A stretch of DNA of 64,000 nucleotides from Trebouxia sp. TZW2008 (Eukaryota > Chlorophyta > Trebouxiophyceae > Trebouxiales > Trebouxiaceae). The notes beneath the pieces were generated by a model. The model was not told where the DNA came from. It saw only the letters and a program-made list of their open reading frames with translations, and made no database searches. Made by a program: the position numbers and the translations under genes. Below are positions 24,197 through 34,390 of this stretch, piece after piece. The stretch lies in contig BDIU01000227.1 of NCBI GenBank assembly GCA_002118135.1, forward strand, positions 1-64,000, written 5' to 3'. Numbering within the stretch: position 1 is the stretch's first letter; every line of letters starts with the position of its first letter.

Positions 24197-25063
24197 GGCA
24201 CCAATCCATGTGCTTGATCCAGCCAGTATCACCTCAAGGGCTGTGCTTTCGGTATGCATGCTCAAACATGCAGTAACACATATTCATATGAGTGGTGGCT
24301 GTGTACTGCCTGTATTCTTTCAAGGCATGCACCCAGAAAATGAGGGCAGTAGTGTCCAAGACGGGACACCATCAGAGCAACGGAAGCTCAAAAGAGGATG
24401 CATAAGAAGCAAGTCAACAATCATCGCTCGAATGAATTCACTGCAAAAGACATCCTAAATTTTGCGTCCCGCGTGGTGCCGGTGGTACAGCGCCTTTTGA
24501 CGGTCCTCAGCGCGCATAATCTGAAAAACGACAGTTGACACTGATCCAGGTTTATTACATGAGTAGACACCATTGAAGTCATGATCAGCAAGCAATGGTA
24601 TCGCAACAGCAACGTAGAATTTGCCTACATCTCTCTTGCCTTTGGACGCTGCCTTGTTGTCAAGCTGTAGATTGATCCCTGTTGTCCACAGACCAAACTC
24701 AATGCCAGCTGTCAAATTGAATGGCAAAGTCAAGACAGACATGTCATGGTGTGGAAGCAAGCCATGCAAACCACAAAGCATGTGTATTTGCTTGACAGTG
24801 CACAGACCACCTGTTATGATGCCACTGCCTTGCAACCTTACTTGAACGTCCAAGGAACCTACAAAAACACACATGCGAAAGACAAGCTAGTCTGGCCCTG
24901 CAAAGCACTATCAACTTCTGGAAACGTAGCCGTATGCTTCATTGCCATCTGTGTAGACCTGCAGTGTGTGTGATGTGCTGATCAGATTGCCAGTACTTGA
25001 GATCTTCATCATCCTGCGACCATGTGACCTTTTTGCAAACCCCTGAGGTCAACAAGTTCACCC
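24197..25063. other. Intergenic between convergent uL4m and RBM39-like genes
   Basis: 867 bp. A 139-codon open frame on the minus strand (24455-24874) has no recognised domain and starts just past the RBM39 stop, so it may simply be 3' UTR. Not called as a gene. Confidence 0.4.
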
Positions 25064-28000
25064 TTACAACCGAAAGTGGTTGTTGTATACAGCAGGAAAC
25101 TGAAAGTCTGCTGCAATCTGGCGACCAGCAAACCATCGACCATTGAGTGCTTTCTGAGCGGCAGAGGCGCCTTGACCAGAGGCGAATTTGAGGTACACGA
25201 ATCCCTGCAGCACAGGGCAATATACTCAGGCATTGAACTTTCATTCCTACAGATAGCAGCACATAAGCGATTCTTTGCTATGTTTGAAAGCCAACTGCCA
25301 GAAATGCCAGAAGCCTTGTCATGTGTGAGATCAAACAGGATCACAAGCATCAAGGACCATGCCAATGAGATCTATCAGCAAGTGGGCTTTACCTTGCTGT
25401 TCTTGTCCACGTAATGGTGATTGACAGGCCCAAACTTCTCACCCTCATCCTTGACATCATTCCCAATGTCCAGGTCCCAGTTGGGATCAGTCTCCCTACA
25501 GAAGCAATGCAAGTCTGCTCAGCAGGTCTGACAGCCATGCAAGATACAAAGGCTATGCAGCCAGGTTGCATTGGCATAAGCAACAATGAGTCTGGACCAA
25601 TCACTTACTCTGCTGGGTCAAACATGTTTTTCAGCAGCAGGCACTGTGTGGCAATGGGTGACTTGGGGCCCAGCACGCCTTGCTCATGCTGCAGATTGGG
25701 GTTCTGCCATTGTATGGAAGATGCTGCTGAAGAGGTAGGTGGGCCAGGCAGGCCTCCAGCCTGTACAAATTGACTTGAGCCTCCCACAGGCACAGTGTTG
25801 GCTCCACTGCCGCCTGGTGCACCTGCCAAGCGGTTCATCAGGGCTGCGCGTGCATTGGCTGTCAGCTTCAGCCCGCCATGTTCACCTGCAGCCCATGTGG
25901 CTTGCTTGAGAACACTGCACATAGCCACTTCTGACAGTCTTAAGCGATGAAATATACAAATTGCTCTGAGCCTCCCACAGGCACAGTGTTGGCACTACTG
26001 CTGCCTGGTGCACCTGCCAAGCAGTTCATCACTGCTGCACGTGCATTGGTTGCCAGGTTCAGCCCACCATGTTCACCTGCAGCTCCTGTCACTTGCTCGA
26101 TCATCTCAAGCTGCACATAGCAAATCCTGACAGTCATGATCAATAGGATGCTAGCAGCGTGCTGGGTTTGCTGCCAAGCTGTGATTTATACGTGGCTCTT
26201 GTGAACATTCACATATATGACCTGCCAACATCACATGCAGCACACACAAACACAGGCAACATGACAACAGGCAGCTGTGCTCTGCGATGCTTGCATAGCA
26301 GATGGGAAATGCTAATCTGCTAATTGCATGCAAGACCAAACTGTGGGTTGCATAGATGACAAAGAGCTAGCAGCTGCAGCAAAGGCAATGCAAGAGCAGG
26401 TAATTGGATTACCTTCATCATCGTCCAGGTCCAGCTGAGGTAGGGTGACAGCGCCTGGCTGACCTCCCATGGTCGCTACCTTGACTGACAGCTTCTGACC
26501 CACCACCTCCTGCCCATCCCACTGCTGCATGGCTTTGGAGGCATCAGGCATGGATGTGAACTCCACATAGCCATATCCCTGAGATTGCCCACTCATGTCC
26601 TTCATGATCTCTATGCTGCTGATGGTGCCAAAAGGGGCAAACAGCTGCCGCACGTCTCCCTCCTGTGATGACAGTGACCTGGTTAGCTTACCAGCCGAGG
26701 ACTGGCCCAATGCCAAAGGTTCAAGCTGGCTCCTGACGTTGAGTGCAGCTGGCTGTCAGCACAAGGCTGAAGGCAGTAGCTATATTGTCATGTAGCGCAA
26801 GGCTAAGGCTTGTTAGGCAGTATGTGCTCAAGCAAGCTCTGCAACAGCACTGTCACCTTGCAGCTTCTTGGATGCAACTGTGTTGCAGTGATTGCGGCAA
26901 CAGTAGCAGTGACAGCAACACCTTTTATATCTCTCCACGTAAATACCAAACTTTGTGAAGCATGAGCCATTACTTGCTGGGCTGGTTTGTTCTGGACAAC
27001 ACAGATTTGACGCTGCTGATGTCTTGAAGCATATAGTGAATGCGGCTCACTGCCCTGCTAGGACCAGCAAAGCCTCAAACAGGCTCTACCACGAGCACCA
27101 GTGCACATGACAGAATAAAGTGGCTGGAAAGCACAAGGCGAAGGAGCTCACCCCTAGCTGCACATTGAGGTTGGTCACCAACAGTTTGCAGGGACCACTG
27201 CCAGCCTGGGCTCCCATGGCATTCAGCTGGGCTTGTGCCTGTGCTTGCTGTTGCGCTGCCTCCCATGCCAGGTTCTTTTCTGCCTGCAGAGCATTGCGAG
27301 AAAGGGTTTGCAGCAAGAGCAACGCAGCAATTGCAGCATGATCTTGTGCAATTTTGCTGAGCACATTAAAAAGGGCTTGAAATGTGTTCTAGCTTTCCTA
27401 ACATCTCAGCATCAAGACACGGCTCACTGAAAAGCGTAAGCAGCTAACATTGGATGAAGGCATGATATATAAGGCATCAGTTGCACACAGTAGCTGACGC
27501 ACAGAATAAATAGCACAGTACTGTATGCCATGTATATCATGCACATTGGCATGCGGAATATGAGGATGCACACCTCAGAGCTCTTGACCATGACTGACTG
27601 CCCCATGAGCACCTGGCCAGTCAACGCCATGGCGTTCACAATGTCCTCCTGCACAGCAGTTCATTTCAGCCATTCTCCATATTCTTATTTTCTTATTTGC
27701 AGTGATTGACATTACCAAATTTGCGTATTGCACAAGATGCATTGACCAACACGTGGCGTATATTTGCACTTCATCTCAAAGATTCACACAATCAACACGA
27801 CATACTGCATATTACATATTGCGCATTAAGTATTACCTATGGTGATTGGCTGATGCATGTCTGTGTCAGAGCGTATCATGTAGCGCAGCTTGATTTTGCT
27901 GCAGCGAGCATACAAATGGGACACAGGCAGCAGCAAAGCAAGCGTCGCAGTCACACGTTGAGCTCATGTTACTGCAAATAGTTTGCATGGTCTACGCATG

Positions 28001-29631
28001 ATCAGCCATACAGTTGCATTGTGCATGCGCAAGTTGCTGTTTGCTGGCAGCCATCTGCAAACCCATTGCCTACTTTCATGGGGTATTTTTGCTACAGCAT
28101 GCTGCAAAGCAGCAAAATATGCATCAAGAGTACCAGTCAAGGCAAACAGCATAATATTTGGAGCTTTGACGCACCCTTCTGGCATACTCGATGTATGCAA
28201 AGCCTTTGGATCTCCTAGTGTTCCTGTCTGAAATGATGCGCACATCCAGGACTTTGCCAGCTGTGGAAAAGAACTGGAAGAGGTCCTTCTCCTCAGCCTT
28301 GAGGTTGAGGTTGTAGGCAAAGACAGTACGAATGTCTCTGTCCAGCTCTGCAAGCTCCTTCTCACGCTCCCTTGCTGCTCGCACCTCTGGAGGTGTCACC
28401 TCGCGCCTGCAGCCATTTACACTTTGGAATGTGAGTATAAGCATTTTGCTCTAGGATGTCGGTGCTGCTTGGCGCATTTGTGAGTAAGGAGGACTGTGAG
28501 TACAAGCAGCTTACGATGGGATGCCTGCACTGTTTGGTGAGTTTGCAACAAGGAAGTGCTGGTCCTGTTCAAATAACGCAAAGCTGCTGCAGATGAGCCA
28601 GACAAGCAATCAAAGTTTGCCATACAGAACTCAGTGCAGATAAACTTGCTGCAAGCACTTGGCACTTTGTCAGAATCCTAGACTGCAACATCCATTGCGC
28701 TGAAAAGCTGCGTGCCACAATCTCCCATGTCATCAAGCAGGGGACCTTGTTGAAGTGTTGGCTTATGCTGGGCATGATGTCTGTTTGCAGGAAATGCAGC
28801 ATGCAATTTGCTCTGGATTCACTGTTGACCTGCGCATTCTGCAGCAGCTGTATCATAACCTGACCTTCTGACAGCTGGTGATGCTACGAGAATAGCTCTG
28901 CTGTACAAGCCATATCAACAACAACAGACCTGCAATCAGCATGATGCAAGCTCTGTACAGCACAATCATTGCCATGTCATTGATGACTTTGAGTGTTATA
29001 ACGTGGTGTGGTAATACCAGAAACCTGTCATGATGAAACTTTTTATTACAGCAGGGTGATGACAGGGTTTTGCAAAAGGGAATACAAGGAAGGTCACGCA
29101 GCAGAGACAAATGAATGCAGCAGACACACAAGCACAGCTTCAGCAAGCTTTGGGTGCTGCACGCAAAGGTCTGAGAGCACAGACCTTGGTGGGGGTGGCC
29201 GTGGCAAGAATGGTTCTTCGACCCTTGGCCGTTTGAAAGAGTCTGGACCCCTAAGGTCTCCCCTGTGACGATCCCTTTGGTCATCACGCGGCCTGTCTCT
29301 GTCTCTGGAAGACCTGTGATCACGTTCATCCCTGTGTCTGCTAGACCTGTGACTTCTGTGATCCCTGGAAGAGGACCTATGGCCCCTGTCATCACCCCCT
29401 TCCCTGTCTCTATGCCTGTCCTTGTCCCGGCTGCTCTTGTGGTCTCTGTGTCGGCGCTCGTCTGAAGACTTTCCTGGCGCAGCAGTGCCATTAGCTTGCT
29501 CAGGCTTGTCTGAGTCCTTACCTAGAAAGTCGTATCTGCAAAGCATACGATTTGCGTTGATTGCGACTGGCTCCAGTAACAAGGCTGCTACGTGGTTGAG
29601 TATGCACTTACTCGTCAAACTCTGTTCCCAT
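25064..29631 (-). CDS. RBM39: RBM39/CAPER-type splicing factor (RS domain, three RRMs), 526 aa
   Basis: Nuclear U2AF65-related splicing factor. Minus-strand exons: 29631-29612, 29535-29185, 28406-28175, 27648-27574, 27283-27152, 26662-26413, 25885-25609, 25495-25393, 25204-25064; total 1581 nt with phases agreeing. Domains: MGTEFDEYDFLGK; an Arg/Asp/Ser/His-rich RS-like region (about residues 30-110); RRM1 from RTVFAYNL (about 150) through SKGFAYIEY; linker AEKNLAWEAAQQQAQAQ; RRM2 KLLVTNLNVQLG, with YGYVEF as RNP1; a Gly/Ala/Pro/Gln linker; and a C-terminal UHM-like RRM3 CLLLKNMFDPAE ... GFVYLKF ... NGRWFAGRQI. Length is close to human RBM39 (about 530). The start is 358 bp from the divergent eIF2-beta gene. 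An upstream partial copy of exon 7 lies in intron 6. Confidence 0.94.
25950..26076 (-). repeat. Partial duplicate of RBM39 exon 7 with in-frame stop (possible poison exon)
   Basis: 191 bp upstream of the real exon 7 start there is a GCAG acceptor followed by GEHGGLNLATNARAAVMN and LAGAPGSSSANTVPVGGS, matching the start of exon 7 in the same phase. It then diverges and reaches a TAA. No matching donor follows, so it is probably an exon fragment. Splicing into it would truncate the protein after RRM2. Confidence 0.85.
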
Positions 29632-29989
29632 GACCCTGCTGTTCCTGGCGCAAGCGAGAAGTCAAAGCTCCAAAGATATCTAAGGATCACTACTTCTGCC
29701 TGCTGTGGCGTGAAACAGCTGTAAGCCAAGCTCTGACTGGCTGAACGGGGCGAGCTGAAGAACAAGCCGCAGGTGCAACCAGCTTGGCAACGATTGTATT
29801 CTGCTTTGACAAGACCGAACAATCAACCTGTGTCGCGAAACCCTAGAACACAACCTACAGCAGCAGGAGCAAATCGGTGAGTTTTGCGAAGCTGCAGGGC
29901 GCTGATACTTGAGCGCTGTCCCGATCGCGTTTGTACTGGTGTTCGACTGCTGCTGTGAAAACTTTGACTTTTTGGGAACATACGGCACC
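29632..29989. promoter_or_regulatory. Bidirectional promoter, RBM39 / eIF2-beta
   Basis: 358 bp between divergent start codons. Both promoters must be here. No known element was recognised. Confidence 0.5.
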
Positions 29990-32042
29990 ATGTCGGTAGG
30001 TCAAAACGAGCGTGAAGCGATTGTGACGTGGGATCAGTCGCGCTTAAACGCTTGTCTGCTTGCTTCAGGATGGCGATGCTGCTGCCATCACAGAGAGACT
30101 AGACGATTTGCAAGGTATGTCAAGCTTGCACAACAATCTGTGCGAAATTTGAGTAGTCATGGAAACCCAACCTGCTTCACATCACCACACTCGCGCACCG
30201 CCTTGCTGTTGCTGATTGAGCATGCTGTTGAACAGTCGGCGAAGATGGGGACCTACTAAATCTTGGCGAGAAGAAGAAAAAGAAGAAAAAGAAGCAGACC
30301 AGCGAAGTTGTGGTGAGCATAGCGGCCATAGCAATACACTGCTGTGTGAGCTCGTGTGCTTTTGAGGTCATGCTGATCACGGCGATCCTGCTGCAGGAAG
30401 ATGCTCTGGCTGAGGCAACAGCAGCAGGTGAAGAGGATGAGACCATCCCTGAGCTTGGTCTGGACAAGAAGAAAAAGAAAAAGAAGAAGCGTGAGGTAAA
30501 CAAGGGTTTTCCAGCTGCACTTCAGCTGCATCTTACTGTGACGCTCAAAGCAAGCCAGCCTGGCAAGACTTGTGCCATACATCCAGCAACTGCAAAGTGT
30601 CATACATCACTATCATTCCTTCAGCTGCACCTGCCACAGATGAACATAGTGTTTCATAGCGTGCCTAAACTGTCATGCACAACTGCATGGTGCTTGCTGC
30701 AGGCTAGGGCTGACAGTGAGTTTGCAGCAGAAGCTGGCACAGATTTAGCAGATGGGGAGGAGGACGGTCAGGAAAACAAGCCAGCAGGTCCTGCTTGGGA
30801 AGGCTCAGACAGGGACTACTCATATGAGGAGCTTCTAGGTATGTAGTTTGCCTCAGCAGATGAGTTGTTGCTGTTGCTCTCCACCAGTCAGTTTACTAAC
30901 ATTTGGAATACTTTCTTCTTTATACTTGTCTTGTGTTCAACCTGTCTCCCCTTCCTTGTGCTCGCTCCTGCTGCTTGTGCAGTACACAAGGTGTACAATA
31001 GCAACAAGACTGTTCTCAACCATCTCTTCATATTTGCAGATCGTGTCTTTGACATATTGAAGGAGAACAACCCAGAGCTGACTGGTGAGAAGCGCAGAAC
31101 AATTATGAAGCCTCCTCAGGTACGCAGAGATTGCCATTGCAAATTCTCATGACCTGCTGATCTGTGTGTCAGCATGCTGCCAAGCCAGCTGTGTTGCTGG
31201 TGACTTATACAACTCATTGCAATTTGGAGCACGTGCTTCTGCATATATCTTTGTCCAAGTGTGTGTCATGCAACTAAGAACAAACATATCACGTCCCCAC
31301 TTGTGCTGTAGGTGGCTCGTGAGGGCACCAAGAAGACTGTGTTCACAAATTACATGGAGCTGTGCAGAGCCATGAACAGGCAACCAGAGCATGTGCAGTT
31401 GTTTTTGCTGGCTGAGCTGGGAACAAGTGGCTCCCTTGATGGTCAAAGCCGACTCATTGTCAAGGGCCGTTTCCAGCCAAAGGCATTTGAGGGTGTGCTC
31501 AGGCGATATGTGAACGAGTAAGCCTTCATCTCTGCAAATGTGTTCAGTTCAGACAAGAGCCATTTGTTAGACCCCAATTTGTCCCTACGCAACGAAAATG
31601 ACTCAGTGCAGCAAGCCACCTTTTCCTATGCCTACTATGGCTGTGTCTGTTGAGTTTTTGTTTGCCTCGTCAGCGCAGTGTCATTTGTGACCTGCCCTGT
31701 GAGGCAGGTATTGATGGCTGTGATGCTGCAAGCAATCTTGCTCACTGCAAATAGACACCACAATTTGTTATGCCTGCTAAGGCAGTGTCTGTTGGGTTGT
31801 TGCCTGCCTTATCAGCACAGTGCTATGTGTGACTTTCCAAGTGAGGCAGATGTTGACGGCTGTGATACTGCAGGTACGTGCTGTGCAACAGCTGCAAGAG
31901 CCCAGACACCCTGCTTGACAGGGACAGCGCAACACGTATCATGTTTTTGAGGTGCCAACAGTGTGGTGCATCAAGAACTGTGGCGCCCATTAAGGCTGGT
32001 TTTGTTGCAAGAACCTCTCGCCGAAAGGTCACAGGTCCTTGA
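29990..32042 (+). CDS. EIF2B: Translation initiation factor eIF2 subunit beta, 272 aa
   Basis: Beta subunit of the GTP-dependent Met-tRNAi carrier. The symbol refers to eIF2-beta (EIF2S2 in animals), not the eIF2B exchange factor. Exons 29990-29995 (6 nt, Met-Ser), 30069-30114, 30236-30312, 30397-30495, 30703-30838, 31040-31119, 31312-31517, 31874-32042; 819 nt with phases agreeing. Two lysine blocks ([11 protein letters not shown] and [13 protein letters not shown]) are the N-terminal K-boxes that bind eIF5 and eIF2B-epsilon. YSYEELLDRVFDIL and [19 protein letters not shown] lead into the core [34 protein letters not shown] and [19 protein letters not shown]. The C-terminal zinc ribbon has CNSC and CQQC pairs. 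The tiny first exon is inferred from ATG context and phase. Confidence 0.93.
31625..31875 (+). repeat. Duplicated 3' end of the last eIF2-beta intron
   Basis: About 141 bp of intron ending at the acceptor region is present twice. Words such as GCCTACTATGG and GCCTGCTAAGG precede GTGTCTGTTG at about 31636 and 31777, and GATGGCTGTGATGCTGCA and GACGGCTGTGATACTGCA lie near 31713 and 31857. The upstream copy has lost the AG just after the polypyrimidine-like end (GCAAGC), so the downstream one is used. Confidence 0.75.
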
Positions 32043-33063
32043 GTATAGTCTTGTAGACAGTGTTCACCACCCTTGGTTCCTTTCAATGCTCACTGCAGCC
32101 TAAGCACAGCTGCACTCATATCACACCCCTCGCAGCCTGGATTGCAGCCCAGATGAATTTACATTTGTCAAACCAATCGTGCTGTGTCACTTGTGCCTGT
32201 GCTGTATGTTCACATGTTGCTTGTTACTGTCGTCATCTGGAAGATTGTAAGCTGCATACCTGTATACCAAACAGGTCAAGTCCTGAAGTCAGGGGCATAG
32301 CTTTCACATACAATTGCAGACATAATTGCAGGGCATGTACATGATCACCTTGAAAATTGAGTCAGCAGCGGCTAATGTGCTTGAACAGCCAAACAAGTGG
32401 CCACTTTGAAGTCATGATGCAGCTCAACATGTCTCAGAAAAGCTTTGAGCAATGTTGCATGATGTCCTCTCTTCTGGTGCCGGACTGATCCAGTGTAACT
32501 GCAACTGCGTCTTTTGTTGCATGCACTTGCTAGCAGTCGCGACTCAGTCTGAATGAAAGCTTCTCGAAGACTGTTTGCTATGGTATAACTGTCCTTGGGA
32601 TATGCTGGATGTTGACAAGCATTACAACGCTGTGCACACATGGTTGTTATCTGTTGGTGACAGTGTGGACAAAATTAAACAGCTTGTCTACACACTTGCA
32701 AATATGTCACACCAGTCGCATCATCATGCTGCATGCTTGCTGCCACGTGAGGGCTGCATACATTGTACAGGGCACATGCGTAGCAGCTCTCAGCTGCAAA
32801 AGGCAGTCTATAAGGCACTACCTACAACATGACATGCCCACACAGCCACAGTGCTCACACAAACCATCTCCCTTCACATTCCTTCGTTGTCCAAATGAGC
32901 TTGGTGAGGTGCAGTAGCAGAATCTCATTGAATCATGACAGCAAATGTGCTCAGCCCAATCAGGTTGTGTGCTTGACCTCACATGAAGTAAGACCAAGAG
33001 TATCAAATTTTAACATCTGTTCGGAAAGGATTCATTTGACATAGCTTGCAGAGACCAGCCATC
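32043..33063. other. Intergenic between convergent eIF2-beta and DUF1997 genes
   Basis: About 1 kb with no supported gene. Only short, unrelated open frames are seen. Confidence 0.45.
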
Positions 33064-34203
33064 TCACAATTGCCCTGTACCAATAGGCTTCCGTGACTCA
33101 TCCCCGGTTGCCCACAGCTCGTAGTCCTTCTGTAGCTGTTTCAGAAACTTTGGAACTGCACTGTTCAGTACTGTTTGCATCACTCTGCTGCCAGTAGATG
33201 CAATTGCTGACGTAGGCATCAACCTAGCCCAGACAGGCACCTCCAATTTGACCTGAATGCTGGTCTCACTACAAAGATGCTTGTCTTCCTGCCCTTCTTC
33301 ACCTTCCCAGGTGACAATGTTGGTCATTGTGGCAGCAAAGCGGTCATTGGCAGCAACAATAGCTTTTGACCCCTCAAGCTGCATTTACACGCCATCATTT
33401 TGATTAGCACCTGGCTTTTTATTTGGTCCAAAGACAGCACAAGGTGTGTCTTTTGCTGTGTCATCATTACGTGGTGCTGCATGACATGGACAGGAAGCAA
33501 CAGTTGCTGCATACACACAGAAGCATTGCAGAAGACAGTTGATACCTTCGTGTCAAGAAGCCTGACAACTGGCCCTCTGTCTTGCACAATGACTGAGACA
33601 GTCAGAACTGGCTCAACTACAAATCCTAGGAAATTCAACCCTCCAACATAGCACATGAATGTGTCGTCATCCAGACGCTCTATCTTTTTTGCATCAAGGA
33701 CTGAATACTGACTAGCAGGCAGTCTCATATAGTCCGCTGCACAGCAAAGAGCATGTATGGCATAGCTTGTACGTGGCCAGCAGCCTGACAAAACTGAAAA
33801 ACAAAGCATTGTACTCACCAAGGGGGCGCTGCTTTTCCTGTATAGGATGCTTATACTGTTTGCTGGCCTTGAAGACCGCCACATGCGGCATAGACTCATG
33901 AAGTCTGGCAGCCTTGTCAGAATTCTTTATAGATGGTTCATCTGCTGTCGTGACTGTCGATGCGCTGGCTGAGTGCTGCTCAACGTGCTCGACATAGCTC
34001 CTGGGTTTACGAGGTAATGAGACGGCTCTGGGTGATTGGCTATGCTTTGTCAAGCGCACTGGTCGAATGTCACGTCGGGATACCCTCAAGGTCGAACACA
34101 GCCTGCTATGCTGACAGGCCGGGGCAGAGTGCATGCGGAGGAACTGCCAATGCGACGGCGAGATATGGGCGATGCAGGTCGAATTTTCCAATATACGGCG
34201 CAA
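33064..34203 (-). CDS. DUF1997 family protein with plastid-type leader, 296 aa
   Basis: Family of cyanobacteria and plastid-bearing eukaryotes with no firmly assigned biochemical role. Minus-strand exons 34203-33819, 33736-33546, 33378-33064; phases 1 and 0 agree. The first ~100 residues are rich in Ser/Arg/His with few acids (RVSRRDIRPVRLTKHSQSPR), as expected of a chloroplast transit peptide. The conserved core starts YMRLPASQYSVLDAKKIERL, with FMCYVGGLNFLGFVVEPVLT and VSVIVQ. The last exon holds LEGSKAIVAANDRF, VKLEVPVWARLMP and the C-terminal FLKQLQKDYELWA. The start chosen is the first ATG in the open frame, 187 bp from the divergent CFAP206 start. Confidence 0.8.
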
Positions 34204-34390
34204 AGCGCTGTGCAGGAGATCGTAAGATTGCGTCTATTCGCACAAGCAAGGTCAAGGCGCACAGATCTCGGATCACTGCACGGTCGAGTCAAAACGCCCG
34301 CAAATTAGTCACAAAGCTTGCAGCCCAAGCACTTGAATGCAACAGCAACAGCGACAGCATCAGTGTGGTGCTCAAATCATAAGCTTCGCG
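34204..34390. promoter_or_regulatory. Compact bidirectional promoter, DUF1997 / CFAP206
   Basis: Only 187 bp separate the two divergent ATGs, the tightest gap in the window. A plastid-type gene and a ciliary gene share it. No known element was identified. Confidence 0.5.

Noticed and set aside
28853..29822. Long open frames on both strands around the RBM39 N-terminus
   Set aside because: They arise from the Arg/Asp/Ser repeat composition of exon 29185-29535. Only the minus-strand frame ending in RPPPPR joins the RRM exons in phase.
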